Shown in pieces: positions 1 to 6,415 of a stretch of 7,252 bases of DNA (its first letter is position 1; each line of letters opens with the position of its first letter). Where the stretch lies: the NCBI GenBank assembly GCA_021828925.1, contig JAJZCT010000163.1:1-7252 (forward strand). Direction: 5' to 3'. The DNA is from Planctomycetota bacterium. GTDB lineage: Bacteria; Planctomycetota; Phycisphaerae; WQYP01. Under the pieces are notes generated by a model. That model made no database searches and was not told the DNA's origin. It was given only the letters and a program-made list of their open reading frames with translations. The position numbers and the translations under genes are program-made.

Positions 1-255
1 AAGACGGCCGTCCCAACGGGTACCTATACGCTGATTGCGGATGCCGCCGGCGGTTTGACCGGAACCTTCGAATTTAGCAACGGTACTGACACCGGCACTC
101 TGACGGTTGGCAGCAATACCTACACGGGTACTTTGAATAATACGGCCACCGTCGAAACGGTGACCGTAAGCGCGGTACCTGAACCGACCGCTGTGGCGCT
201 ACTGGCGCTGGGCGGCTTGGCCTTGCTGATTCGACGGCGCAAGCCTGCGGCCTGA
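1..255 (+). CDS. PEP-CTERM sorting-domain surface protein, 3' end only
   Basis: This is the C-terminal 84 residues of an exported protein whose start lies left of the window; the frame is open from base 1. The visible part is rich in Gly, Thr and Asn with alternating beta-strand-like segments. It ends in a typical PEP-CTERM tail: VPEP at about visible residues 59-62, a hydrophobic stretch (TAVALLALGGLALLI) and a basic end, RRRKPAA. In known systems this tail is recognised by an exosortase in the inner membrane, which cleaves at or near PEP and hands the protein on to the surface or extracellular matrix. The layout of the last 80 residues resembles that of the second PEP-CTERM protein in this window (ending at 3644). 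The function of the missing N-terminal part cannot be inferred. A TTG at 55 is in frame but is not a credible start, because the coding character continues upstream of it. A strong terminator follows 26 bases after the stop. Confidence 0.88.
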   Translation, partial: KTAVPTGTYTLIADAAGGLTGTFEFSNGTDTGTLTVGSNTYTGTLNNTATVETVTVSAVPEPTAVALLALGGLALLIRRRKPAA

Positions 256-281
256 TGCGGCGGTATGAATTAATGGGCACT

Positions 282-315
282 AAAAGGGCGAGCTTAACGA
301 CGCGCCCTTTTTTTT
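282..315 (+). terminator. Intrinsic (Rho-independent) terminator after the first PEP-CTERM gene
   Basis: AAAAGGGCG (282-290) pairs perfectly with CGCCCTTTT (303-311) around a 12-base loop, and the 3' arm runs straight into eight T (308-315). It lies 26 bases after the stop at 253-255, so it most likely ends that transcript and separates it from the pseudopilin gene. The A-run on the left arm means it could also work weakly on the other strand. Confidence 0.88.
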
Positions 316-409
316 CACTCGGAGAGTCTCTTAATTAAAGCTGATGCGCACGATGACGCGTATCCATCCCGCAAAATAGTGCCGGAAATAGGAACTCAAT
401 CGGCGTCCG

Positions 410-445
410 AATGATGAAAAGTGACACTAAAAATGATGAAATGTG
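410..445 (+). repeat. 14-bp direct repeat with 22-bp period, possible activator operator
   Basis: AATGATGAAAAGTG (410-423) and AATGATGAAATGTG (432-445) match at 13 of 14 positions, with starts 22 bp apart, close to two helical turns, so both copies face the same side of the DNA. They end 37 bp before the TATAAT at 483. This places them at about -50 to -85 relative to the expected start point, where upstream-binding activators often sit. No known regulator motif is recognised; the regulatory role is inference. Confidence 0.45.
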
Positions 446-460
446 GAACAGTTTCGCGGC

Positions 461-488
461 AACACAGCCCCTGCCGCAGCGTTATAAT
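461..488 (+). promoter_or_regulatory. Candidate sigma-70-type promoter for the pseudopilin gene
   Basis: A perfect TATAAT occurs at 483-488. The best -35 at a suitable distance is AACACA (461-466, 16-bp spacing), which matches TTGACA only in its last three bases. No TG extension precedes the -10. A consensus -10 with a poor -35 and a nearby direct repeat fits an activator-dependent promoter. It could also be a chance TATAAT. Confidence 0.4.
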
Positions 489-572
489 TGCAGTTGAAGC
501 GGATGCCATGAATCTGTCCGAGTGTGGCGGCGTTTCAGCGAAGTTATGAATTGGGCTTTTTGAGGTTGCTTC

Positions 573-1490
573 ATGCTGAAACGGCATTTACCCTATCCGC
601 AAAATTATCTTTCCCGTCGATCGGGCTTTACGCTCATTGAATTGCTGGTGGTTATTTCCATTATAGCGCTATTGATTTCGTTACTTCTCCCGGCGTTAAG
701 CCGGGCGAAAACTTTGGCCACTCGGGCTGTGTGCGCCTCAAATATGCGACAAATTGGGATGGCGATGCATGAATACGCCAATGAATTCCGCGGGCAATAT
801 CCGCTGGCGCACACCCAGCACTGGCCATTGGGCGTCTTTACCACTTTGCCGGTGGTCGGTGGAAGCACGACCGGAACATTCCCGACTTGGGGCTTTGGAC
901 TGCTTTATTACGCATCTTATGGCCTGCAAGGAACCACGATGGTCAATCCCCGTGCCGGACTTTTAACTCCCAACGCACAGGGGCTTTCTTTGTTATATTC
1001 GCCGGAGCCGGGTGGCTTCAGGCAAAGCGATGTAATATCCGCCAGTGACTACGATAGCAACGGTCTATTGACCAACTGGGGTGGCGTTTATTCAGATTTT
1101 GAATATTGGGTCGACCGTGATGAGTATAATTATTCTCCTGCGGGCGATATTGCATCTTTAAGCGGCGTGGGTCGGCCGACCACGAATTATCTTCCTATTT
1201 ATAACAGCAGTCCGGTTTATCCTGCGGAAAGTCCGCAGTCTAATTCCAACACGCTCCTGGTTTCGGAGCATGCCGTATTCGCCGATGCTTCCGGTTTAAT
1301 GGGCGAGACCGGATGGGGAGCTGGATCGGGACTCTCGCCAACCAATCCATCGTCAGATAATGTGGATAGCGAAAATAATTACCTGCCGTCCGGTGAGCAC
1401 GAAATGTTTAATGACGGATCGGTAATCTGGCAGCCGATGTCTCAGATTAAAGACCGCATTTTCACCTTGGGCCACTATTTTGGATGGTAA
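573..1490 (+). CDS. Pseudopilin-like protein with prepilin-type N-terminal cleavage/methylation domain
   Basis: The protein has 305 residues. The N-terminus is a textbook type IV prepilin/type II secretion pseudopilin signal. A basic leader (about residues 1-17, ending SRRSG) is followed by the prepilin peptidase site G18-F19, with Thr20 and the conserved Glu23 (position +5 of the mature protein). A hydrophobic helix runs to about residue 40 and ends in LLPALSRAK. The family is normally cleaved and N-methylated, then assembled through this helix. The remainder is a large globular domain without recognised catalytic motifs. Near the C-terminus, [13 protein letters not shown] (about 274-286) resembles the His...DG ending (H-X9-DG/DUF1559 style) of the many pseudopilin-like proteins of Planctomycetota and related phyla, but with a shorter His-to-DG spacing. 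The start is supported by TGAGG (561-565) seven bases upstream. No other pilus or T2SS gene is in the window, so this is probably a stand-alone paralogue. Its substrate or partner is unknown. Confidence 0.88.
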   Translation: MLKRHLPYPQNYLSRRSGFTLIELLVVISIIALLISLLLPALSRAKTLATRAVCASNMRQIGMAMHEYANEFRGQYPLAHTQHWPLGVFTTLPVVGGSTTGTFPTWGFGLLYYASYGLQGTTMVNPRAGLLTPNAQGLSLLYSPEPGGFRQSDVISASDYDSNGLLTNWGGVYSDFEYWVDRDEYNYSPAGDIASLSGVGRPTTNYLPIYNSSPVYPAESPQSNSNTLLVSEHAVFADASGLMGETGWGAGSGLSPTNPSSDNVDSENNYLPSGEHEMFNDGSVIWQPMSQIKDRIFTLGHYFGW

Positions 1491-1556
1491 GTAACGTATG
1501 GCGTAATCTGAGCAATGTTATATGTTTATCACGCCTGGGATTCAGGCAATCATCAT

Positions 1557-1562
1557 GAGGGG
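1557..1562 (+). promoter_or_regulatory. Strong Shine-Dalgarno fixing the lysozyme gene start
   Basis: GAGGGG lies eight bases before the ATG at 1571. It favours this start over the in-frame ATGs at 1619 and 1688, which lack such a site, even though it gives an unusually long N-region before the signal-peptide core. Confidence 0.6.
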
Positions 1563-1570
1563 CTAAAGTT

Positions 1571-3124
1571 ATGAAATGCGATCGCACATATTTAAAGGTA
1601 CGAAGAGTAAATAGAATCATGTCGATTGATGCATCCGTAGCACGAGCAAGTAAAACAGAGTTCGTGCGCGCCAACGTACGCAGCACGATGGTGGCGTCAG
1701 CTTGTGCGGCCGTGATCTGTGCATGGACTTCTGGATCCATATATGCCGCAACGCGGTCCCTGGGCATCGATGTGTCAAGCTTTCAACGAACGGTCAACTG
1801 GACGGCTGTCAAAAGTGACGGCATCGACTTCGCCTGGGCCAAAGCCACCGAGGGCAGTGTCAGCTATATCGACTATACGGATGCGTACCTGAATGCCAAT
1901 ATGGCCGGCGCTAGCAGCGCGGGGGTCCTGATTGGGGCCTACCATTTTGCCCACCCGATCAATGACGGCGGTGCCGCCGGCGCGCAGGCGGAGGCCAATT
2001 TATTTGTGGCGAAAGCCGGGCAATATATGACCGCCGGCTACCTGCGGCCCGTGCTGGACCTGGAGACCGAGGGCAGCAGCGCAACGTCCGCGTGGGTCAA
2101 TGATTTTCTAAACGATGTGGATAAAGCCACCGGCGTCACCCCTATCATCTACACCGGCATCGATTACTCTATTACATATCTCAACTCCACCGTGGCTAAC
2201 CGCGATTTATGGATTGCCAATCCCAGTAGTGCCAGTCCCCAGGCGGGGGAACCAGTGGTTCCCTCGCCTTTTAAAAATTGGAATTTCTGGCAATACGGGC
2301 AGAATACGATCAATGGAATCAGTGGTGCCGTCGATCAGGATGTGGCCAATGGCAGCTTGGCGTATGTACAAAGCTTTCTAATTCCCGCGCAGGCACAAAT
2401 TTCCGGCGCTGTGGAAAATGCCACCGCAGTGACTTGGACCGGTGGGGGTACCAATGGAAGTTGGAGCAACGCCGCCAACTGGAGCAGCGCCTGGGCCGCC
2501 GGGGATGTCGCAAATTTTTCCGATTCGTCACTGGGCACGGGCAATATAACGTTCGATCAGGCGGGCAGTGGGAATAAGGTCGTGAACGTGGCGCAGATTA
2601 ATGTCGCGGATACCAATGTTCCGGCCGTGACGATCAATGGCACTGATACCCTGCAGTTCCAGACGTATGTGGACCCCATTTACAACAACAGCAGCAGTAC
2701 GTTGACCATTAACGCACCGATGGAGTTCTTCGGGACTATGGGCACGGCCGCCAATGCCGGCACCAACAGCATTTATGCCGGTCCGGGTAACATAGTTTTA
2801 GGCGGCAACATTACGTTTAATGACAGTCAAACGCAGGTGACGCGTTTCGGTTTTAATGATCTTATTGCCGTGTGGGACAGTCATGTCAATAAAGTACCGG
2901 GCAATGTGATTATCAGTGGAACAATCTCGGACGCTGCAGGCACCCCGACGAGCTATACCAACGGCATGGTTTTCAGCAACGCCGGGGGTTACGATGATGT
3001 CACCAGCAATAACGCCAACTGGCGGGGGGGGCATGTACGTAACCGGTGGGGCCACGCTGATGGTCGCGGACGGAGGCAGCACGGGCACCGGTGCCGTAAC
3101 ACTATACGGCGCGGGCAGCGGTAA
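1571..3124 (+). CDS. Exported GH25 lysozyme (muramidase) with beta-rich passenger; 5' part of a frame-broken PEP-CTERM protein
   Basis: As read, this encodes 517 residues. The N-region is long and basic (1-38), then a hydrophobic core (about 39-55) leads to a likely signal peptidase site after SIYA (59). Residues about 63-270 form a glycoside hydrolase family 25 domain, which cleaves the MurNAc-GlcNAc bond of peptidoglycan. LGIDVSSFQ carries the first catalytic-site Asp (D67), LDLE the D163/E165 pair (E165 as likely acid), FWQY is at 239-242, and D255/D257 sit in the closing VDQD motif. Family key residues all appear intact. From about 286, TWTGGG...GSWSNAANW opens a Gly/Asn/Thr-rich region like the passenger repeats associated with autotransporters. 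After W484-R485-G486-G487 the frame leaves the coding sense at eight G (3024-3031). The last 30 residues are an Arg-rich, out-of-frame tail, while the true continuation, including the PEP-CTERM tail, is one frame over (3033-3644). With one G fewer the product would be 690 residues. Unless the frame is restored, this form would be secreted without its sorting tail. Confidence 0.85.
   Translation: MKCDRTYLKVRRVNRIMSIDASVARASKTEFVRANVRSTMVASACAAVICAWTSGSIYAATRSLGIDVSSFQRTVNWTAVKSDGIDFAWAKATEGSVSYIDYTDAYLNANMAGASSAGVLIGAYHFAHPINDGGAAGAQAEANLFVAKAGQYMTAGYLRPVLDLETEGSSATSAWVNDFLNDVDKATGVTPIIYTGIDYSITYLNSTVANRDLWIANPSSASPQAGEPVVPSPFKNWNFWQYGQNTINGISGAVDQDVANGSLAYVQSFLIPAQAQISGAVENATAVTWTGGGTNGSWSNAANWSSAWAAGDVANFSDSSLGTGNITFDQAGSGNKVVNVAQINVADTNVPAVTINGTDTLQFQTYVDPIYNNSSSTLTINAPMEFFGTMGTAANAGTNSIYAGPGNIVLGGNITFNDSQTQVTRFGFNDLIAVWDSHVNKVPGNVIISGTISDAAGTPTSYTNGMVFSNAGGYDDVTSNNANWRGGHVRNRWGHADGRGRRQHGHRCRNTIRRGQR
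3024..3031 (+). repeat. G8 homopolymer at the frame break
   Basis: Eight consecutive G follow TGGC. Upstream, the lysozyme/passenger frame is clearly coding. Downstream, the next frame is clearly coding (MYVTGGATLMVADGG and on to PEP-CTERM). Deleting exactly one G joins them as NWRGGMYVTGG, a natural reading for this kind of passenger. Runs of G this long are prone to slipped-strand mispairing and polymerase slippage, and are also common places for sequencing error. Confidence 0.85.
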
Positions 3125-3644
3125 CAATGGGTTGCAACCTGCGGGCATCCATGGCGGCATTGCCGGGGAGGGAACGGTCAGCGGGCCGGTAACGGTTACC
3201 GGAAGCGGGGGATTTTTCACCGGCGGTGGTAAACTGATCAACAACTTCAGCACGTTCTCCCCCACGACCGGAAAACTGACGCTGGCGGCGGGGCTGAATA
3301 TGGACGGCCAGACCGCAACATTTAACTTTTATCTTTCCGGCACATCCAGCAGTTTGATATCCATCGGTGACACGTTCACCTTGAGCGGCGGTGACAGCGT
3401 GGCACTTAGCGGCACACCCACAGGCGGAACATACCATCTGTTTGACTATACCACGCTGGCCAATGCCGTTGATTTAGCATCATGGACGATCAGCGGACCC
3501 ACCGGATTTAATTATCTGCTAGGTGACAACAGCGCCAATAAATCGTTGGATTTAACTGTCACAGCGGTACCGGAGCCGGCAGCACTGGGGCTATTGGCCG
3601 TGGGTATGACCGCACTGATTTTAGTTCGCCGGCGGAAGGCCTGA
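3033..3644 (+). CDS. C-terminal passenger and PEP-CTERM tail of the lysozyme protein, in the shifted frame
   Basis: This 203-residue segment continues the protein started at 1571, after the one-base frame change at the G8 tract. Its first part, GGATLMVADGG followed by TGTGAVTLYG, and then GEGTVSGPVTVTG and GKLTLAAGLNM, has the spacing and composition of autotransporter-associated beta-strand repeats. About residues 132-178 form the 'GGTYHLFDY ... SLDLTVTAVPEP' ending usual for PEP-CTERM proteins. The tail is VPEP (179-182), the hydrophobic span AALGLLAVGMTALILV, then RRRKA. That tail directs exosortase processing and surface delivery. I place the boundary at the ATG at 3033 because it is the first codon of clear coding character. 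The same frame stays open back to a GTG at 2916, but that part is a shadow of the upstream frame. No ribosome site precedes 3033, so independent translation is unlikely. The segment is best annotated jointly with 1571-3124 as one interrupted or phase-variable gene. Confidence 0.75.
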   Translation: MYVTGGATLMVADGGSTGTGAVTLYGAGSGNNGLQPAGIHGGIAGEGTVSGPVTVTGSGGFFTGGGKLINNFSTFSPTTGKLTLAAGLNMDGQTATFNFYLSGTSSSLISIGDTFTLSGGDSVALSGTPTGGTYHLFDYTTLANAVDLASWTISGPTGFNYLLGDNSANKSLDLTVTAVPEPAALGLLAVGMTALILVRRRKA

Positions 3645-3669
3645 CGTGGAGGCACAATAGGGCGTGACC

Positions 3670-3686
3670 CGCCGGACGGTCCGGTG
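3670..3686 (+). other. GC-rich hairpin between the lysozyme and lipoprotein genes
   Basis: CGCCGGA (3670-3676) pairs with TCCGGTG (3680-3686), including one G-T pair, around the loop CGG. CCC (3668-3670) and GGG (3688-3690) could lengthen it with a bulge. No T-run follows, so it is not a canonical terminator. It may stabilise the 3' end of the upstream mRNA or partly reduce read-through. Confidence 0.35.
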
Positions 3687-3724
3687 TGGGATAAACAGCA
3701 GGACAGACATTGCAGCGTGGGATC

Positions 3725-3729
3725 AAGGA
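3725..3729 (+). promoter_or_regulatory. Shine-Dalgarno that decides the lipoprotein start
   Basis: AAGGA lies 11 bases before the ATG at 3741, slightly long spacing. It supports 3741 rather than the upstream in-frame ATG at 3684, which would place a polar, charged stretch ahead of the signal peptide and would overlap the hairpin at 3670-3686. Confidence 0.5.
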
Positions 3730-3740
3730 AAAATAGTTAT

Positions 3741-4412
3741 ATGAAAAAATCAATGGTGCCCTGTTCTGGGTTGGGGTTATTTCCCACGGCGGCCGTATGC
3801 GTTGCCGTGGCCGCGCTGATCCTGTTCACCGGCTGCGCGGCCACACCGCCGGTGCGGACGCTATCCGCAATTACCATTCAGCAACGGATCCATCGGCTGA
3901 TCAAATCCGGTATCAGTGGGGTGGTACTGCAAAAGATGGTCATGCTTCGATGTGCCGGAATTGCTCCATGGAATCGGCCTTACCGTTTTAACGGAATTGG
4001 TGACTGTTACGGCTATTGTCGACAAGTGTGGAATGCTGTCCTCGCCGATGGATTACCGCATCGCGAAGACTTTTATCCGCATCCGTATAACCAAAAGCGG
4101 TGGCTGAATCTGCCCGGCGGTCTTCCCGTGGACGATGCGCCCGATCCCAATTGGATTCGCTTTACCAATCCCCGCGTTCTGGTGAAAGGTGATTTGTTGG
4201 CCACGGCGCAGGGGCATTTCTGGGGTGCCAACTGGCATGGCGGTATTTACGCGGGCCATGATCATAACTGGGATTCATCGCATCTCAATGGGCTTAATGG
4301 TGCCTATAAGCGACCCCTTTACAGTGGTTTCCATTATTATTATGAGCCGCTGCATGTGGCACTGTTAACTCCATCCCATGCGGAAGATAAGTCCGACGGC
4401 TCCGAAAATTAG
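3741..4412 (+). CDS. Lipoprotein with papain-like (NlpC/P60- or CHAP-like) cysteine hydrolase features
   Basis: From ATG 3741 the product has 223 residues. MKKSM begins the N-region, followed by a hydrophobic core (about 16-30) and the lipobox FTGC with the lipidated Cys at 32. It should therefore be a lipoprotein, probably periplasmic-facing or on the outer membrane. The mature part has the order of elements of clan CA peptidases of the NlpC/P60 or CHAP type. GDCYGYCRQVW carries the candidate nucleophile C89 near the start of a helix. KGDLLAT (149-154) corresponds to the family's GD(L/V) strand, and NWHGGIYAGHD (164-173) gives the candidate general base H166. These folds usually cut peptide cross-links or stem peptides of peptidoglycan, which would suit its place next to a GH25 muramidase. 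The similarity is motif-level only, so a different papain-fold amidase or acyltransferase remains possible. The gene follows the PEP-CTERM frame by 96 bases, with the next gene 89 bases downstream, so co-transcription is plausible. Confidence 0.65.
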   Translation: MKKSMVPCSGLGLFPTAAVCVAVAALILFTGCAATPPVRTLSAITIQQRIHRLIKSGISGVVLQKMVMLRCAGIAPWNRPYRFNGIGDCYGYCRQVWNAVLADGLPHREDFYPHPYNQKRWLNLPGGLPVDDAPDPNWIRFTNPRVLVKGDLLATAQGHFWGANWHGGIYAGHDHNWDSSHLNGLNGAYKRPLYSGFHYYYEPLHVALLTPSHAEDKSDGSEN

Positions 4413-4501
4413 GGGCGTGTTCATGTGGCCGCACTCTTACTTTACGTAACAATGTGTACCACCGTCACGGCGCGCCGGGGCTGGTGGCGAAGCGGGATAA
4501 A

Positions 4502-6415
4502 ATGTCGGATCATCCAGCCATCAACCGTCGTAACTTCATGCAAAGCGCAGGCCTGCTCGGCGGTTTCGTGGCGGGTATTGACGATTCGAAGTCGCGCAGA
4601 TTATCCGCCACCGGCCTATCCATTATCAACATGACTTCCACCTTGAAGTTGAATCGGTCTAATCCGCGGCAATTACATGAAATGTGGGATCAATCCCACG
4701 TCTTGGCGGGCCTTCAGGGACTGGCCAATCGGCATTCCGCGAATATTTACCAGTTTTTTGTTGGCGGGAAAACCGCAACTATTGATCGCTTCTGGCTTCG
4801 TTGGATGCAGCGTCATGACAATTGGCTGGGCCTCGCCCCGACCCGCGTGGTCCGAAATGTGCGTGAGTTGATCATGGATTATCGCCATCTCGTGCGGGGG
4901 CTGGTGGTATATGATCAACATGTTCCGGCCACTTCCAATGTCGCATCAACGGTGGCGGGTGTTGAAGACTTGCTGCCCATTCGATTTGATCCATCACCGG
5001 AATCGCTGTTTCACTTTCTGGCGTGGGATATTCATGGACCGCGATTTCCGGTACGCCGCTGGCTGATTCATCCGGATGGTGCACCGCTGTTCACCGGCCG
5101 CGGAATTATTCCCGGCACCGGCACGGCTTCCACGCGCAGCGCAAAATGCGATGCCTACATCTGGGCTAAGGAGCTTTTTCTCGATTCGGGCCGCTGTAAC
5201 GCCGCAAAAATGGGCTACTACATCGACGCATATTGGCTGCAAAAGCCTTCCGGTTACATTCCCAATAATACCTTGTGCAACCACGATTATTTTATTGCGC
5301 AGCGTGGCTTTTTCTTTGATCTTTCACCCTGGGCGGATGAAACCCCCATTGATGATCCGCACCAGCCGTTAGGGACGGACCAGCGCACGCTGCGATCAAT
5401 CTTACGATCCGCCTGGACGCAGTTAAACGGGCGAAAGATGATCCACGTCGGCGGATTTATCCCGTGGAACAAAAAGTATACGAATCGCAATGGTGCCGGC
5501 GGAAAACACGGGGGCGTGGCATCGGAATGGGAATATGCGTATATCGTATCCTGTTTCAACGGGTATATGGATGCCGATGCCCTGGGGTGTTCCGCCATGG
5601 CCAACGCCTCGCTATATCAGCATTACCCTCTGCGAAAGCGTTATCGGCAACATTTTCCCACGGCACGGGATATGCAGCGCCGGAAACTGATGAATCCGCA
5701 GGGGAGTGTGGCTGACAAATCCTTTGTCACCATTTATGTGGGAGATTACGACTCCGCCGCCTGGCTTTATCAGATGCTTCCCACCATGTGGACCGATCCG
5801 GCGCGCGGCACCATACCGCTGGGCTGGGCCTTTGATCCGAATCTTTCCGATCGGTTCGCGCCAGGCATGGTCTACGCGCGGGCCACAAAAACCCCCAACG
5901 ATCACTTCATCACCGGTGATTCGGGGGCCGGGTATTTAAATCCCGGTGCCCTGCAAACCCCGCGCAAGTTTTCAGATTTGCCCGCCGGAATTGAGGCTTG
6001 GCGTATACATTGTGAAAGATATTACCGCCTGTGGGATATTAAATTAACCGGATTTGTTATTGATGGCGATGCGCCGGCGATGAATAATCAGGTCAAAGCG
6101 GCCTACGCGCGGTTCTCGCCCGATGGCGTGGTAGCGCAAAAGGTTCCGGCATTGTCGGTCTTTGACCAGGCTCCCTTTGTCCGCATGTACGCCGATCTTC
6201 CCAATTCAGCTCAAGCGGCGGCGCGTATGATCCTGCAGCAGACGACGGAGAAATCGCCCCAGTTCAGAATCTATCGTACGATTTTGCGCACCCCCTCCTG
6301 GCATAAGCGACTCTTTACTTTATTGAAAAATTCCCCCCTCGGACCCCGCCTGGAAATTGTTGACCCCTACGCGTTTATGCTTCTGGCGAAGGCACGGGAA
6401 CACAACAAAAGGTGA
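4502..6415 (+). CDS. GxGYxYP-family putative glycoside hydrolase, Tat-exported
   Basis: From ATG 4502 the product has 637 residues. A twin-arginine signal is visible: NRRNFMQ (R9-R10) followed by a short hydrophobic segment, SAGLLGGFVAG, which suggests export in folded form. Residues about 40-170 resemble the GxGYxYP N-terminal domain: 'LAGLQGLANR', then 'RGLVVYDQ' and 'ATSNVASTVAGVEDLLPI'. The C-terminal domain contains YVGDYDSAAW (about 412-421), the stretch RGTIPLGWAFDP and the signature GDSGAGYLNP with GAGYLNP at 475-481, a variant of GxGYxYP with Asn for the second Tyr. The family is a putative glycoside hydrolase group best known from gut Bacteroidota; substrate and mechanism are, to my knowledge, uncharacterised. 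An in-frame GTG at 4454 would add 16 residues, but the Tat motif near the N-terminus and GGGA (4494-4497) favour 4502. The spacing to ATG is only four bases, so initiation may be weak or coupled to the preceding gene. The gene has no terminator visible downstream. Confidence 0.8.
   Translation: MSDHPAINRRNFMQSAGLLGGFVAGIDDSKSRRLSATGLSIINMTSTLKLNRSNPRQLHEMWDQSHVLAGLQGLANRHSANIYQFFVGGKTATIDRFWLRWMQRHDNWLGLAPTRVVRNVRELIMDYRHLVRGLVVYDQHVPATSNVASTVAGVEDLLPIRFDPSPESLFHFLAWDIHGPRFPVRRWLIHPDGAPLFTGRGIIPGTGTASTRSAKCDAYIWAKELFLDSGRCNAAKMGYYIDAYWLQKPSGYIPNNTLCNHDYFIAQRGFFFDLSPWADETPIDDPHQPLGTDQRTLRSILRSAWTQLNGRKMIHVGGFIPWNKKYTNRNGAGGKHGGVASEWEYAYIVSCFNGYMDADALGCSAMANASLYQHYPLRKRYRQHFPTARDMQRRKLMNPQGSVADKSFVTIYVGDYDSAAWLYQMLPTMWTDPARGTIPLGWAFDPNLSDRFAPGMVYARATKTPNDHFITGDSGAGYLNPGALQTPRKFSDLPAGIEAWRIHCERYYRLWDIKLTGFVIDGDAPAMNNQVKAAYARFSPDGVVAQKVPALSVFDQAPFVRMYADLPNSAQAAARMILQQTTEKSPQFRIYRTILRTPSWHKRLFTLLKNSPLGPRLEIVDPYAFMLLAKAREHNKR

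Larger units (their letters stand above)
316..572. other. Intergenic region upstream of the pseudopilin gene
   Basis: I see no convincing gene in this stretch. After the terminator there is AT-rich sequence (TTAATTAA near 331). It is followed by a pair of 14-bp direct repeats (410-445), a perfect 9-bp palindrome AGTGACACT (420-428) overlapping the first repeat, and a TATAAT (483-488) that fits a promoter for the downstream gene. The leader from the putative start point (about 495) to the ATG at 573 would be roughly 78 bases. A 13-codon reading frame at 508-549 is present but has only a poor ribosome site. Confidence 0.6.

Noticed and set aside
508..549. Thirteen-codon reading frame in the pseudopilin leader (MNLSECGGVSAKL)
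   Set aside because: Only a weak GGAT three bases upstream, no regulatory residue pattern and no attenuator hairpin following; chance frame is the simpler reading.
1533..1547. Small hairpin GCCTG/CAGGC just before the lysozyme ribosome site
   Set aside because: Only five base pairs and no T-run, so neither a terminator nor a convincing riboregulator.
1462..1767. Minus-strand open frame across the pseudopilin/lysozyme gap
   Set aside because: No recognised motif, overlaps two supported genes and covers the signal-peptide coding region in antisense.
3024..3045. Programmed -1 ribosomal frameshift at the G8 run
   Set aside because: Joining the two frames needs +1 (or -2), not -1, and I see no in-frame stop or rare codon at the site typical of +1 frameshifting.
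2798..3265. Minus-strand open frame of 155 codons, rich in Pro
   Set aside because: It lies opposite the Gly-rich passenger of the lysozyme protein; Pro-rich content is the expected antisense of Gly codons, and there is no ribosome site or recognisable domain.
3684..3740. Upstream ATG start for the lipoprotein
   Set aside because: It would place 19 polar residues before the signal peptide and overlap a GC hairpin; ATG 3741 has AAGGA and begins with a normal MKK N-region.
4454..4501. Upstream GTG start extending the GxGYxYP protein by 16 residues
   Set aside because: The added segment would push the Tat motif away from the N-terminus and has no better ribosome site than ATG 4502.
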